NCBI RefSeq assembly: GCF_014653215.1
Contig: NZ_BNAI01000003.1
Coordinates: 62,001 to 126,000 of the forward strand
Reading direction: 5' to 3'
From: Pseudolysinimonas yzui
GTDB lineage: Bacteria > Actinomycetota > Actinomycetes > Actinomycetales > Microbacteriaceae
DNA length: 64,000 bases
Below are positions 33,506 through 43,061 of this stretch, one piece after another. Below the pieces are notes generated by a model that worked only from the letters and a program-made list of their open reading frames with translations, did no database searches and had not been told where the DNA came from. Every line of letters starts with the position of its first letter. Positions within the stretch are counted from its first letter, which is position 1. Made by a program: the position numbers and the translations under genes.

Positions 33506-34581
33506 CGACGCTCTTCGACCCGATCGACCTTCGCGGGCTGCGCGCGCGCAACCGCATCTGGGTGTCGCCGATGTGCCAGTACTCGGTCGACGCGGGCGAC
33601 GGGGTGCCCACCGAGTGGCACCTGGTGCATCTCGGCTCGTTCGCGCGTGGCGGTGCGGGGCTCGTCTTCGCCGAGGCGAGCGGGGTCACGCCCGAGGGCC
33701 GCATCTCGCCGCACGACACCGGAATCTGGAGCGACGCCCAGGTCGCCGCCTGGCGTCGCATCACCGCATTCGCGCACACCCAGGGCGCGCTCATCGGCCT
33801 CCAGCTCGCGCATGCGGGGCGGAAGGCGTCGGTCTATCCCGAGTGGGGAGCCGACGGACACAAGGGCACCCTGCCGGAGGCCGAGGGCGGCTGGCAGACC
33901 GTGTCGGCATCCGCTCTCGCGTTCGGCGATTACGCCGCGCCGCGCGCGCTCACCGTCGATGAGATCCGGGATGTCGTCGACGCGTTCGTCGGCGGCGCCC
34001 GGCGAGCGCTCGACGCGGGCTTCGATCTCGTCGAGATCCACGCGGCGCACGGCTACCTCATCCACCAGTTCCTCTCGCCGTTGTCGAACCTGCGCGACGA
34101 CGCATATGGCGGATCCCTCGAGAACCGGGCCCGGCTGCTGCTCGAGATCGTCGCCGGCATCCGCGCCGAGGTCGGCGACGACGTGCCGGTGTTCGTACGG
34201 TTCTCCGCCACCGACTACGTCGAGGGCGGCTGGGACGAGCGGCAGACCGCGACCGTGGCCGGGTGGGCCCGGGATGCCGGCGCCGACCTGTTCGACATCT
34301 CCAGCGGCGGGCTCGTGACGGGGGTGCACATCCCCTCCGGCCCGGGTTACCAGGTGCCGCTCGCGGAGAGCGTCGCGGCGGGGGCGCACGTTCGGGTATC
34401 GGCCGTGGGGCGCATCACCGAGCCGCGGCAGGCCGCCGAGATCGTCTCCTCGGGGCAGGCGGATGCCGTCATGCTCGGGCGCGAGATGCTCCGCGACCCG
34501 CACTTCGCTCTTCGGGCGGCGACGGAGCTGGGGTTCGAGGTCGACTACTGGCCGCCGCAGTACCTTCGCGCCCGGCCCTAG
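33502..34581 (+). CDS. NADH:flavin oxidoreductase, YqjM-type old yellow enzyme
   Basis: The GTG at 33502 overlaps the preceding stop (GTGA); a much longer open frame reaching 32137 is rejected. The 359-residue FMN-binding TIM barrel has PMCQYSVDAGDGVPTEWHLVHLGSFARGG (Cys redox switch of the YqjM class), QLAHAGRKAS, EIHAAHGYLIHQFLSP with the substrate-binding His pair, and SSGGLV. It reduces activated C=C bonds using NAD(P)H in the cytosol. It is coupled to the HAD phosphatase; no specific pathway is indicated. Confidence 0.92.
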   Translation: MTTLFDPIDLRGLRARNRIWVSPMCQYSVDAGDGVPTEWHLVHLGSFARGGAGLVFAEASGVTPEGRISPHDTGIWSDAQVAAWRRITAFAHTQGALIGLQLAHAGRKASVYPEWGADGHKGTLPEAEGGWQTVSASALAFGDYAAPRALTVDEIRDVVDAFVGGARRALDAGFDLVEIHAAHGYLIHQFLSPLSNLRDDAYGGSLENRARLLLEIVAGIRAEVGDDVPVFVRFSATDYVEGGWDERQTATVAGWARDAGADLFDISSGGLVTGVHIPSGPGYQVPLAESVAAGAHVRVSAVGRITEPRQAAEIVSSGQADAVMLGREMLRDPHFALRAATELGFEVDYWPPQYLRARP

Positions 34582-34618
34582 CCGAACAGGCCTGGGCGCG
34601 AGGTCGCACGACCCCTGG

Positions 34619-34635
34619 TGTCCGCTTCTGACACA
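34619..34635. promoter_or_regulatory. Shared palindromic operator, site a
   Basis: TGTCCGC-TTC-TGACACA, 108 bases upstream of the amino-acid dehydrogenase ATG. It is one of eight 7-3-7 imperfect palindromes in the window. It shares its centre and right half exactly with site d at 42166. Confidence 0.55.
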
Positions 34636-34742
34636 GATCGAGTCGACCAGATCTCATTACAGTCGGACAACAGCCGTGCGAACGACCAAAGCTGGTCTTG
34701 GCGGAGTGACCGTGTCGAGAAAGGGATAGGGCGCCGCGATAC

Positions 34743-36044
34743 ATGACGATCCCCACCGAAACGCGCGCCCCTTCGGGAGCACTCACCCTCGAATCCAGAG
34801 CTGGCGACGGCCCACTCGCCGCAGCCCGCGAACAGCTGGCGGGCGCCGCCGCCTTTCTCGGATTGGATGACGGGCTGCACACGATGCTCGCTTACCCGCG
34901 CCGCGAACTGACAGTCAGCATTCCCCTGCGTCGTGACGACGGGTCGACCGCGTGCTACATCGGCCACCGCGTTCAGCACAATCTCTCGAGGGGCCCAGGA
35001 AAGGGCGGGGTCCGCTTCAGTCCGGCGGTCGACCTCGACGAGGTGCGTGCGTTGGCGATGTGGATGACGTGGAAGTGCGCACTCGTCGACCTGCCTTACG
35101 GAGGCGCCAAAGGCGGCGTGACCATCGACCCGCGACAGCACTCACCCATGGAGATGGAGCGCGTCACTCGCCGATACACGAGCGAACTCGCTGACTTCAT
35201 CGGTCCCGAGCGTGACATCCCGGCCCCCGATATCGGTACCAACGAACAGACCATGGCGTGGATGATGGATACCGTCTCGGTCGGTCGCGGCTACACCGTG
35301 CCCGGCGCGGTGACCGGCAAGCCGCTGCTCATCGGCGGCTCGCTCGGGCGCTCCGACGCCACGTCGCTCGGCGTTGCTCAAGTCGCGATTGCGGCGCTGA
35401 CCACTCTAGGTCGTGACGGCTTGGCTGCTTCGGCCGCGATTCAGGGTTATGGAAAGGTCGGGCGGGGCGCCGCAAGGTTCCTCCGCGACGCCGGGGTGCG
35501 AGTTATTGCCGTGAGCGACCAATACGCCGGGGTATTCGATGAGACAGGCTTGGACCTCGACGCGCTCGACGAGCACGTCACGCGGACCGGTACGGTCGTC
35601 GGCTTCGGCGGTGCGGGAGCGATCGACAACGCGGACCTGCTCACCCTGGATGTGGACCTCTTGTTGCCGTGTGCGGTCGAAAGCGTCATTACGCACGACA
35701 ACGCCCACCTGGTCCAGGCGCGCGCTGTCGTCGAAGGTGCGAACGGGCCGACGACTCCGGTCGCCGACAAGATCCTCGCGGAACGCGGGATCCTCGTCGT
35801 CCCCGACATCCTCGCCAACGCCGGAGGTGTGATCGTCAGCTACTTCGAGTGGGTGCAGGCGAACCAGGCGTACTGGTGGACAGAATCCGATGTCCACGCG
35901 CGGCTCCGCGAGCGGATGACTATCGCGTGGGATCTCGTCAACGACGAGGCGTCACGAACCACCCGAACGCTCCGGGATGCCGCGACGACTCTCGCCGTCC
36001 GCCGCGTCGCCGAAGCGCACCGCGTGAGAGGCCTCTACCCCTGA
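34743..36044 (+). CDS. Glu/Leu/Phe/Val dehydrogenase family protein
   Basis: The 433-residue enzyme has the N-terminal ELFV domain with GPGKGGVRF and the catalytic-lysine motif PYGGAKGGVTIDP, followed by PAPDIGTNEQTMAWMMD. A Rossmann domain follows, with IQGYGKVGRGAARFL. The C-terminal VSYFEWVQANQAYWW fits the Glu-dehydrogenase branch. It deaminates an L-amino acid to a 2-oxo acid with NAD(P). Operator-like site a lies upstream, and the convergent APC permease gene carries a similar site, suggesting coupled amino-acid uptake and oxidation. The substrate is not certain to be glutamate. Confidence 0.9.
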   Translation: MTIPTETRAPSGALTLESRAGDGPLAAAREQLAGAAAFLGLDDGLHTMLAYPRRELTVSIPLRRDDGSTACYIGHRVQHNLSRGPGKGGVRFSPAVDLDEVRALAMWMTWKCALVDLPYGGAKGGVTIDPRQHSPMEMERVTRRYTSELADFIGPERDIPAPDIGTNEQTMAWMMDTVSVGRGYTVPGAVTGKPLLIGGSLGRSDATSLGVAQVAIAALTTLGRDGLAASAAIQGYGKVGRGAARFLRDAGVRVIAVSDQYAGVFDETGLDLDALDEHVTRTGTVVGFGGAGAIDNADLLTLDVDLLLPCAVESVITHDNAHLVQARAVVEGANGPTTPVADKILAERGILVVPDILANAGGVIVSYFEWVQANQAYWWTESDVHARLRERMTIAWDLVNDEASRTTRTLRDAATTLAVRRVAEAHRVRGLYP

Positions 36045-36180
36045 GGCGATCCGGCCGCGAGGCAAGCCGGCCCTCCGTACTCAGCGCCGGCGTTCATCGG
36101 CGTGCCCGACCGAACTGATGAACGACTCGCAGCGCGACACCCGTCGTCCGATAGTCGCTCTCTACGATCGGTGACGACGA

Positions 36181-36217
36181 AGTGGAGGGCCGACGCGTGA
36201 CGCGCCGGCCCTCCACT
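36181..36217. terminator. Bidirectional terminator-like hairpin
   Basis: AGTGGAGGGCCG (36181-36192) pairs perfectly with CGGCCCTCCACT (36206-36217) around a 13-base loop. It lies between the convergent dehydrogenase and APC permease genes. Only a short T/C stretch (CTCT) follows, so intrinsic termination strength is uncertain. Nothing else is seen in the 36045-36237 gap. Confidence 0.75.
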
Positions 36218-36237
36218 CTCATGTCGCTGCGAACGAC

Positions 36238-37695
36238 CTACTCGACCGCGCGACCGATGCGCTCGTACGTCGCGGGCTTCGAGCTCCGAAGCACGATCGC
36301 CATGATGACGCCGACGACGATCACCGCGTACGGGATCAACAGCAGGACGGTGAGCAGAAGCGAGTCGCCCACCACGAGGAGTCCCATGTTGAACGTTGCC
36401 GTCATCAACGCGAACCCGATTCCGAGAAGCGCGATCGCGGGTGCGACGAGAGTACGCCACGCCGACACGCTGCTCGGGTTGCGACGGAAGTACACGATCA
36501 CCGCGATCGCCGTCAGGCACAGCAGGAGCAGCATCCCGTAGAAGGCGACCCCGGCGGCGGCGGCGTAGAGCGAGTTCTCGTCGCCACCGGAGATCACGAG
36601 CACCGCGAGCACGATGAGAAGCAGGCCACTCACCGTGAGCGTGGCGCGATACGGCGAACCGTGCCGCGCGTGCACGGCTGCGATGAACTTCGGGAAGATC
36701 CCGTCGACGGCGAGCGAGTGGGTGTACCGAGACAGGATGTTCTGCAGCGAGAGCCCCGACGCGAAGAAGCTGGTGACGAGGAGGATGGCGATGATCTGGT
36801 TGGCGAACATTCCGAAGTAGGCCAGCAGAGCGTCGGGCATCATCGCCGTCGGGTTCTCCGTCGCCACCGCGACGGCGTTCGACGCACCCGCCGAGAGGAT
36901 CAGCGCATATGCGGAGATCGCATAGAAGACACCGAGGAAGATGACGGCGAGGTAGGTCGCGCGGGGGATCGTCTTCGCGGGGTCGCGCACCTCGTCGCGA
37001 TAGATCGCGGTGGCCTCGAAGCCGTTGAAGACGCCGATGCTGAACAGCAGCAGCACACCGAGGGTCGGGGTGATGAGGTTCGCCGGGTTCCACGGCTCGA
37101 AGGACTGACCCTGAGGTCCGCCGTTCGCGATGACGACGACATCGAAGATCAGAACCGCGACAACCTCGACGGCGAGAATGACGGAGAGCACGCGGGCGGA
37201 GAGTTCGACGTTGAAGTACCCGAGCGCTCCGAACGCGATCAGCAGGACCAGGCTCCACAACCACCACGGCGTCGCCACGAGCGAGAAGGCCTGAAGAAGG
37301 TTGTTGACGGCGATGCCCGCGACGACCATCAACGACGTCACGTTGAATCCGTAGGTCAGCAGGGCGAGGAACGATCCGCCCAGCCCCATCGGTCGACCCA
37401 GTCCCTCGCGGATATAGGTGTAGAACGCGCCGGGACGGGGTACCGCCTTCGTCATCGCGGTGAAGCCCAGGGCGAACAGCCCCACGAGAACCGCGACGCC
37501 GACAAAGGCGATCGGCACCCCGATGCCGAACGAGATGTTCACCGAGATGAAGCCGAAGACGACGCCGAGGGGTGCCGTGAAGGCCAGCACCGTGAATAGG
37601 AGGCCGATCGTGCCCATCCGGCCTCGCAGCTTGTATGGGGAGGCGTCGGCTGTGCTCTGGTCGGCGCTCTCGGGGGCGGTGCGAACTTCGTTCAT
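36238..37695 (-). CDS. APC-family amino-acid permease
   Basis: The 485-residue protein has twelve hydrophobic segments and opens after a soluble N-terminus with LRGRMGTIGLLFTVLAFTAPLG. RPGAFYTYIREGLGRPMGLGG and the mid-chain FNGFEATAIYRDEVRDPAKTIPRATYLAV match APC transporters. It imports an amino acid or amine by cation symport or exchange across the cytoplasmic membrane. It is convergent with the amino-acid dehydrogenase gene. A palindrome of the shared family lies 151 bases upstream, within the 37696-37914 gap. Confidence 0.88.
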   Translation of the reverse strand: MNEVRTAPESADQSTADASPYKLRGRMGTIGLLFTVLAFTAPLGVVFGFISVNISFGIGVPIAFVGVAVLVGLFALGFTAMTKAVPRPGAFYTYIREGLGRPMGLGGSFLALLTYGFNVTSLMVVAGIAVNNLLQAFSLVATPWWLWSLVLLIAFGALGYFNVELSARVLSVILAVEVVAVLIFDVVVIANGGPQGQSFEPWNPANLITPTLGVLLLFSIGVFNGFEATAIYRDEVRDPAKTIPRATYLAVIFLGVFYAISAYALILSAGASNAVAVATENPTAMMPDALLAYFGMFANQIIAILLVTSFFASGLSLQNILSRYTHSLAVDGIFPKFIAAVHARHGSPYRATLTVSGLLLIVLAVLVISGGDENSLYAAAAGVAFYGMLLLLCLTAIAVIVYFRRNPSSVSAWRTLVAPAIALLGIGFALMTATFNMGLLVVGDSLLLTVLLLIPYAVIVVGVIMAIVLRSSKPATYERIGRAVE

Positions 37696-37845
37696 ATTGA
37701 TTCTCCTCGTTGAGTGAAATCAGCGGTGACGGTCAGGGGTCGGACACCCGTGCTCCGTACTGGCGGCCGAAACGCATCTCGTCGCGGCTGCCCGTCCGAG
37801 ATCGGGGGGCAATCCCCGAGTATTGACTGCACGAACGCCGACAAC

Positions 37846-37862
37846 TGTGTCAACTTGACGCA
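37846..37862. promoter_or_regulatory. Shared palindromic operator, site b
   Basis: TGTGTCA-ACT-TGACGCA, 151 bases upstream of the APC permease start and just beyond the end of the AcoR-type regulator gene. The core GTCAACTTGAC is a perfect palindrome. It is the most divergent member of the eight-site family but keeps the outer TGT/CA and the 7-3-7 spacing. Confidence 0.45.
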
Positions 37863-37914
37863 ACTCGGCGAGGGTCGAGCGCTACGTGCACAGGGTGTTG
37901 GAGAGAGGATTGCT

Positions 37915-39744
37915 CTAGCCGAGTTCGAGGTCGAAACCCCGCCCCTCGTACATCTCGATCTTGCGGTAAAGGGTGGACCTTCCCAGCCCGAGCAGACTCG
38001 CTGCCTGAACTCGGTTACCCCCGGCCTCCGCCAGTACCGTGCGGATCTGCTGTAGTTCGGCCTCCTCGAGGCGCGTCAACCGGGCGGTGCTCAGCGCGCG
38101 CAGATGAACGGCGGACAGGTCGGACATGCGGATCTCGCTCCCTGTCTCGACATGCGAGAGCGATGTGATCAGGTCGCGAAGCTGGCTGATGTTCCCGGGC
38201 CAGTCGGCCAGAACCAGCGCGTCGCGGAGTTTGGGCGAGAGTCGCGCATCCGGGCGCACATGCTCCCTCATGAGGTCGCCTGCGAGCGCGAGGATGTCAT
38301 CCCGGCGTTCCCTCAGCGGTGGCAGAGTCACCTCGATGCCGCGCAGCGCGGAGATGATCGGGAGGACGTCTTCGGTGACCGCACTGGTCGTCACCACCAG
38401 CTGCGGCTGATCGAGGAGGCTCAGCAGGTCCGCGATCTCCTCCTTTTCCGCGGCGGTGGCGCGATCGACACGGTGGAGAACGGCCGCGGCGCCCCGAGCG
38501 AGCACGGAATCCACCTCGGCAGCCGACCGTGCGCTTCCGCTTGAGCGCAGGTAGTCGAACTTGACCACTTCGTCGGCGAGCTGCCCCGCGATGGCTTCCG
38601 CGAGCCGAAGCTTTCCGGTGCCCTGCTCGCCGACGACGTACGCGGGCAGGCGTCGGCTCGCGGCGGCCGCCGCCGCGTCGAGGGCCCGACGGAACCGCGT
38701 GCTCGTCCCGACGAATGAGTCGAATGTCCTCGGGGGCGAGGACGGAGACCGCCCCGCGGTGTGCGCCCCCGGGGCCGTCGGCACGAACACCCGCATCACC
38801 GCGGCGCCGTTCACTCCGAGGTCGCGATAGTCCATCGGCCTGACCTGCAGCGAGACCTCCCGACCGCCGCTCACCGTCAGCCGGCGCTGAGTCGCATTGT
38901 CGCCCGGCTGGCTGTTCCGGGCGAGCGCGGCGAGGACGGCGAAGTCGCTCTGGTCGAGCATGCTGAGCGCACTCCGGCTGGCGATCGTTGTGCGATCGTC
39001 CATCGCGATCACCGCATCGGCGCCGCGCTTGCGCACTTCTCTCATGTACTCCGACATGAGAGCCTGTTCGCGCGCGGCGAGGCGCTCAGCGAGCCGCCGG
39101 GTGATCTCGGCAGCCGCGCCGTGGACCAGCAGCAGTAGCGAGCGCGGATTCGTCGTACTCGCGACATCCTCGGGAAGCATGAGACCCAGAACTCCGCGAA
39201 TCGACCGGCGAATCGGGTCGCGCACGGGAACCGACGTGCAGTAACTGCTCTGAAGGGCGTCGTTGAAATGCTCGGCGCCCCACACCTGGACAGCCTCGCC
39301 CTCCTCGATCACCGTTCCGTCGGAATTGGTTCCGATCAGGTCCTCGCCCATTCGCGCTCCGACGATCGGGAAAAGTCGCTCCGCACGCCGCACCTCCAGC
39401 GGTTCGCCCCGGAATACGGCGAGTGTGCCATCCGAGTCGGTGAGAACGACCGAGCCGCCCGTATCGATGCAGAGCCCCTCGAGTTCGGTCAGAACCGGCT
39501 CGGCGGCGAGCAAAAGCTGCTCATCAACGTGAGGGTCGGATGCCTCGAGAAACGCCCCGGACGTCGTCACGTTGCAGGCGAGACTACGCTGCCAGGATCG
39601 GGCGATCACCGGTCGGAGCGAACTGAGATCAGTCGTCGTCGGGTCGGCGAGGAACTGGTCGCGTAGCTGGTGGATGTCGGCATTGGGGATCGCCCCGACG
39701 GCCGAAGGTGGCTGGCCGTGGTGGGACGTGGCGGGAGCGAACAT
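37915..39744 (-). CDS. AcoR-type transcriptional activator (GAF, degenerate AAA+, Fis HTH)
   Basis: ATG 39744 has GGAGG six bases upstream, which rules against the TTG at 39771. The 609 residues show an N-terminal GAF-like sensor (about 50-230, with CIDTGGSVVLTDSDG and the ARMGEDLIGTNS motif), a linker, and a reduced AAA+ module with Walker A-like GEQGTGK near residue 371. There is no GAFTGA loop, so it should not contact sigma-54. The C-terminal Fis-type helix-turn-helix is NRVQAASLLGLGRSTLYRKI. Such regulators activate catabolic operons in actinobacteria. It follows the aldehyde dehydrogenase gene by 23 bases and is thus probably in its operon. Confidence 0.88.
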   Translation of the reverse strand: MFAPATSHHGQPPSAVGAIPNADIHQLRDQFLADPTTTDLSSLRPVIARSWQRSLACNVTTSGAFLEASDPHVDEQLLLAAEPVLTELEGLCIDTGGSVVLTDSDGTLAVFRGEPLEVRRAERLFPIVGARMGEDLIGTNSDGTVIEEGEAVQVWGAEHFNDALQSSYCTSVPVRDPIRRSIRGVLGLMLPEDVASTTNPRSLLLLVHGAAAEITRRLAERLAAREQALMSEYMREVRKRGADAVIAMDDRTTIASRSALSMLDQSDFAVLAALARNSQPGDNATQRRLTVSGGREVSLQVRPMDYRDLGVNGAAVMRVFVPTAPGAHTAGRSPSSPPRTFDSFVGTSTRFRRALDAAAAAASRRLPAYVVGEQGTGKLRLAEAIAGQLADEVVKFDYLRSSGSARSAAEVDSVLARGAAAVLHRVDRATAAEKEEIADLLSLLDQPQLVVTTSAVTEDVLPIISALRGIEVTLPPLRERRDDILALAGDLMREHVRPDARLSPKLRDALVLADWPGNISQLRDLITSLSHVETGSEIRMSDLSAVHLRALSTARLTRLEEAELQQIRTVLAEAGGNRVQAASLLGLGRSTLYRKIEMYEGRGFDLELG

Positions 39745-39767
39745 CCAGTCCTCCGCACGTGAGAGGT

Positions 39768-41297
39768 TCAAGAGACGAGCAGGTCTTCGAGCTCGCGAGG
39801 AATCTTACGCGCTTGCTGGCGCGTGAACAGCTGGAAGTACCATTTGCCGAGCGTGTGCTTGCCGGTGCTTCCGCTGCCTTTCCACCCCCCGAACGTCTGG
39901 GGTCCCGGCCACCAGCCGGTCGTGGCGTGACCGGGCACGTTGACGTTGACGCAACCCGCCTCGACTCTGTCGAGGAAAGCGCGTGCCTCGTCTCGGTCGC
40001 CCGTGTAGATCCCCGCCGTGAGTCCCATATCGGTCGCGTTGGCGACCGTGAGCGCCGAGTCGAGGTCTGCGACCTCGCTCACCGTGAGGAAGGGAACGAA
40101 GTGCTCGATGGTCGCGAGATCGTGAGACGACGGCACTCCCGAGACCACGACGGACGGCACGAAATAGCCATCACCCTTCGTAAGGCTCTCCGCGACCCGG
40201 AAGCCCTCCGCACGCGCCGACTCGACGAGGGAGGCGTGGTGCGCCGCCGCGGCCCGCGTCACCACCGGCCCGGCGAATACGCCGTCATCGACGGGATCGC
40301 CCATGACGAGCACCCGCACGCGCTCTTCGAGCAGCTCCACGAGCCGGTCGCGAACTCCGGGGGTCACCAGCACTCTCGACAGCGCGCTGCACTTCTGGCC
40401 GCCGAGGTCGAACGCCGAAAAGATGATGCCGTCGGCAGCTTGCTCCAGATCCGCGGAGTCGGTGACGATGACGGGGTTCTTGCCCCCCATCTCCGCGATG
40501 ACGGGACGCGGGTACGGTCCCTCCTGGAACGAGCGCAGAATCGCACGTCCAACGGCCACCGAGCCCGTGAAACTGACGCCGTCGATGCCCGAGGCGACGA
40601 GAGCCCGCCCCGGATCGTCAGCCCCGTGGATGACGGCGACGAGGCCGGCGGGGAGATCCATCCCCCCGCAGAGCTCGGCGACGGCGTGACCCGACCAGGG
40701 TCCGTGATGTGACGTCTTCACGACGACCCCGTTTCCCGCGAGCAGGGCAGCGATCGCCGGTCCCGCCGCCTGAACGATCGGGTAGTTGAAGGGCGTGATC
40801 ACGCCGAACACCCCGTAGGGCTTGAGCACCGAGTCGCTCGCGACCCCCGACGGGTCTGCCGTTCGGTCATCTTCGAACGCGCCCGGCGCTGCTGCGTACG
40901 CGACGTACGAGCGGAGGATCTCGACAACCTCGGCGGCCTCGGCATGGGCGGCCGCGTAGGGCTTCCCGATCTCGAGAGCCACGCGCACAGCCCAGTCTTC
41001 GACGTGCGCTTCGGCGAACGGGATTGCCGAAGCGACGCGCTCGATGCGTTCGCGCAACGGCACCTGCCGCCACAGACGCTGAGCCTCACGGCTCTCCGCA
41101 ACGGCCCGACCGACGAGCTCGGCGGGCGCTTCGTGGCATGCGCTCACGATGACATTCGGGTGGCTCGGATCCTCGCGCTGAAGAAGGGGTCCTTCGAAAT
41201 ACTCCAGCCCCCCGACGATATGCGGAACGGTGACATGCGAAAGTCCCCGCCGCTCCTCAACGGCTCGCGCGAATTGTGAGTTGGTGTCGGCGGTCAT
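39768..41297 (-). CDS. Aldehyde dehydrogenase family protein
   Basis: The ATG at 41297 with AGGAG about ten bases upstream gives 509 residues. The catalytic Cys is in GGQKCSALSRV and the general-base Glu in EMGGKNPVIV; VITPFNYP and FTGSVAVGR mark the coenzyme site. The C-terminal GPQTFGGWKGSGSTGK is reminiscent of 1-pyrroline-5-carboxylate/glutamate-semialdehyde dehydrogenases. It oxidises an aldehyde to an acid with NAD(P). Gene order SDR, aldehyde dehydrogenase, AcoR suggests alcohol, then aldehyde, then acid oxidation. Operator-like site c lies 63 bases upstream. Confidence 0.9.
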   Translation of the reverse strand: MTADTNSQFARAVEERRGLSHVTVPHIVGGLEYFEGPLLQREDPSHPNVIVSACHEAPAELVGRAVAESREAQRLWRQVPLRERIERVASAIPFAEAHVEDWAVRVALEIGKPYAAAHAEAAEVVEILRSYVAYAAAPGAFEDDRTADPSGVASDSVLKPYGVFGVITPFNYPIVQAAGPAIAALLAGNGVVVKTSHHGPWSGHAVAELCGGMDLPAGLVAVIHGADDPGRALVASGIDGVSFTGSVAVGRAILRSFQEGPYPRPVIAEMGGKNPVIVTDSADLEQAADGIIFSAFDLGGQKCSALSRVLVTPGVRDRLVELLEERVRVLVMGDPVDDGVFAGPVVTRAAAAHHASLVESARAEGFRVAESLTKGDGYFVPSVVVSGVPSSHDLATIEHFVPFLTVSEVADLDSALTVANATDMGLTAGIYTGDRDEARAFLDRVEAGCVNVNVPGHATTGWWPGPQTFGGWKGSGSTGKHTLGKWYFQLFTRQQARKIPRELEDLLVS

Positions 41298-41359
41298 TGA
41301 GATGACACTCCTGATTCTTCGATGAGGAGAGCAGCCTACGAACCCCTCGCCGGCAGGAC

Positions 41360-41376
41360 TGTCCCAAGCTGAGACA
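41360..41376. promoter_or_regulatory. Shared palindromic operator, site c
   Basis: TGTCCCA-AGC-TGAGACA, 63 bases upstream of the aldehyde dehydrogenase ATG and just after the end of the upstream SDR gene. It is close to the consensus, with only the C5/T5 asymmetry between half-sites. Confidence 0.65.
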
Positions 41377-41385
41377 GACCAGGAG

Positions 41386-42132
41386 TCAGAGCGCCGTGAA
41401 CCCACCATCGACGATGACAGCGCTCCCCGTCATCTTGCGTGACTCGTCCGAGACGAGGAAGACCGCGACCGCAGCGACCTCCTCCGGACTGATCAGCCCC
41501 AGCGGCTGATACTCACGCTGGGCTTCCTCGTTGGCGAGGAACTCCTCATCAAAGAAACCGGCCACCATCGGCGTGCGCACGCCACCAGGACACAGGCAGT
41601 TCGCCCGGATGTCGTCCTTCGCAAACTCGACGGCCACCGATCTGGTGATCATGAGTACTGCGCCCTTGGTCGCGCTGTATGCGGCGATGCCGGGTTCGGC
41701 GACCATCGAGTTCACCGACCCCCAATTCACGATCGATCCGCCACCGCTGCGCCGAAGGGCGGGGATCGCGGCCTGACAGCCGAAGAAGACACCCTTGAGA
41801 TTGATGTCGATGATGCGGTCGAGCATCGGTTCCGTCGTGTCGAGGATGGGTGTCGCCCCCAAGTACCCCGCGCAGTTGAGCATCGCGTGGAGAGCCCCGA
41901 ATCGGGTTTCGGCCTCCGCGACGGCCTGTTCGAGATCCGCGAGCCGGGTGACGTCGCAGCGCATCGTCACGATGTCCTCGTGTTCCGCCGACAGTCGCTC
42001 GAGACCCGCCTCGTCGACATCCACCCCCATCACGCGCGCCCCGTTACGGACGAGCGCGAGCGATGTGGCCCAGCCCTGGCCCGAGGCCGCCCCGGTGACG
42101 ACGGCGACCTTGCCGTCAAGTCGTTCTCTCAT
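41386..42132 (-). CDS. Short-chain dehydrogenase/reductase
   Basis: This 248-residue classical SDR has the cofactor motif TGAASGQGWA, the CAG/NAG-type LNCAGYLG, catalytic Ser in NWGSVNS, and Y-x3-K as YSATKGA. Acidic residues after the second strand (GVDVDEAGL) favour NAD. It oxidises or reduces an alcohol/ketone. It is divergent from a second SDR gene with operator-like site d between them, and upstream of the aldehyde dehydrogenase gene on the same strand, fitting a stepwise oxidation. Confidence 0.9.
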   Translation of the reverse strand: MRERLDGKVAVVTGAASGQGWATSLALVRNGARVMGVDVDEAGLERLSAEHEDIVTMRCDVTRLADLEQAVAEAETRFGALHAMLNCAGYLGATPILDTTEPMLDRIIDINLKGVFFGCQAAIPALRRSGGGSIVNWGSVNSMVAEPGIAAYSATKGAVLMITRSVAVEFAKDDIRANCLCPGGVRTPMVAGFFDEEFLANEEAQREYQPLGLISPEEVAAVAVFLVSDESRKMTGSAVIVDGGFTAL

Positions 42133-42165
42133 TCGGTGATTCTCGCGTCGCGGTCTCGCGCGAAC

Positions 42166-42182
42166 TGTCCGTTTCTGACACA
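42166..42182. promoter_or_regulatory. Shared palindromic operator, site d
   Basis: TGTCCGT-TTC-TGACACA, in the divergent region between two SDR genes: 34 bases upstream of the minus-strand start and 76 upstream of the plus-strand start. It differs from site a at one base only. Confidence 0.6.
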
Positions 42183-42257
42183 GAAGTCCTCAGATGCGGC
42201 GGATAGTCTCCCCACCACGGCGACCGAGTGTCGCCACCGCGAAGGTCTGGAGGAGCA

Positions 42258-43007
42258 ATGGGTCGGGTTCAAGACAAGGTCGCCGTCGTGACGGGTGCCG
42301 CCCGTGGACAAGGTGAGTCGCACGCACGCCTGTTCGCGCAGGAAGGCGCGCGCGTGCTTCTGACCGACGTCCTCGACGCGGCAGGCGAGGTGGTGGCGGC
42401 CGAACTCCGTGAAGCCGGTCACGACGCTCACTACATGCGCCTCGACGTCTCGTCTGAGGAGGGCTGGATCGCGGTCATCGACGAGGCCGAGCGACGTTGG
42501 GGGCGCGTCGACATCCTCGTCAACAACGCCGGCATCGTCGGCACCATGAAGTCCGTCGCGGACGAACCGCTCGACGGATGGCTCAAAATGACGGCGATCA
42601 ATCAGCAGGGAGTCTTCCTCGGGCTCAAGCACGGCGCGCCGGCCATCGAGCGCAGCGGCGGCGGGGCGATCGTGAACACTTGCTCGATCAACGGAACGGT
42701 TGGCAATCCCGGCGCGTTCTCGTACCAGGCATCGAAAGGCGCGGTGAAGATGATGACACGTGCCGCTGCGATGGAGTATGCCTCTCGAGGAGTGCGGGTG
42801 AACTCGGTCTCCCCAGGTCTTGTGATGACTCCGATGGCGGCAGAAGAGGGCGAAGAGTCGAATCGCGAATTCAGCGAAGCGACTCCGATGAAGCGTCCGG
42901 CGCAGCCCATCGAGGTGAGCTACGGCGTCCTCTATCTGGCCAGCGACGAGGCGAGCTATGTCACGGGTGCTGACCTGATGATCGACGGTGGGTACACCGC
43001 CCAGTAG
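42258..43007 (+). CDS. Short-chain dehydrogenase/reductase
   Basis: The ATG at 42258 follows GGAGGAGCA, fixing the start. The 249-residue SDR has TGAARGQGES for the cofactor, LVNNAGIVG, catalytic Ser in NTCSINGT and YQASKGA as Y-x3-K. The acidic LLTDVLDAAG suggests NAD. It is related to, but not a copy of, the divergent SDR at 41386. It may act on a different alcohol in the same pathway, or supply the ketone for the monooxygenase encoded next. Confidence 0.9.
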   Translation: MGRVQDKVAVVTGAARGQGESHARLFAQEGARVLLTDVLDAAGEVVAAELREAGHDAHYMRLDVSSEEGWIAVIDEAERRWGRVDILVNNAGIVGTMKSVADEPLDGWLKMTAINQQGVFLGLKHGAPAIERSGGGAIVNTCSINGTVGNPGAFSYQASKGAVKMMTRAAAMEYASRGVRVNSVSPGLVMTPMAAEEGEESNREFSEATPMKRPAQPIEVSYGVLYLASDEASYVTGADLMIDGGYTAQ

Positions 43008-43061
43008 GCCCGTCGAGGAGTCCACCGGTTCTGTCGTCCCCTGGGCCGCGTGAGCGGTTCC

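Noticed and set aside
37915-39744. Sigma-54-dependent activator and an associated -24/-12 promoter
   Set aside because: The AAA+ module lacks the GAFTGA loop and no GG-N10-GC promoter is evident near the target genes.
39708-40712. Open frame of 334 codons antisense to the aldehyde dehydrogenase
   Set aside because: Composition typical of a shadow frame; the opposite strand has all aldehyde dehydrogenase motifs.
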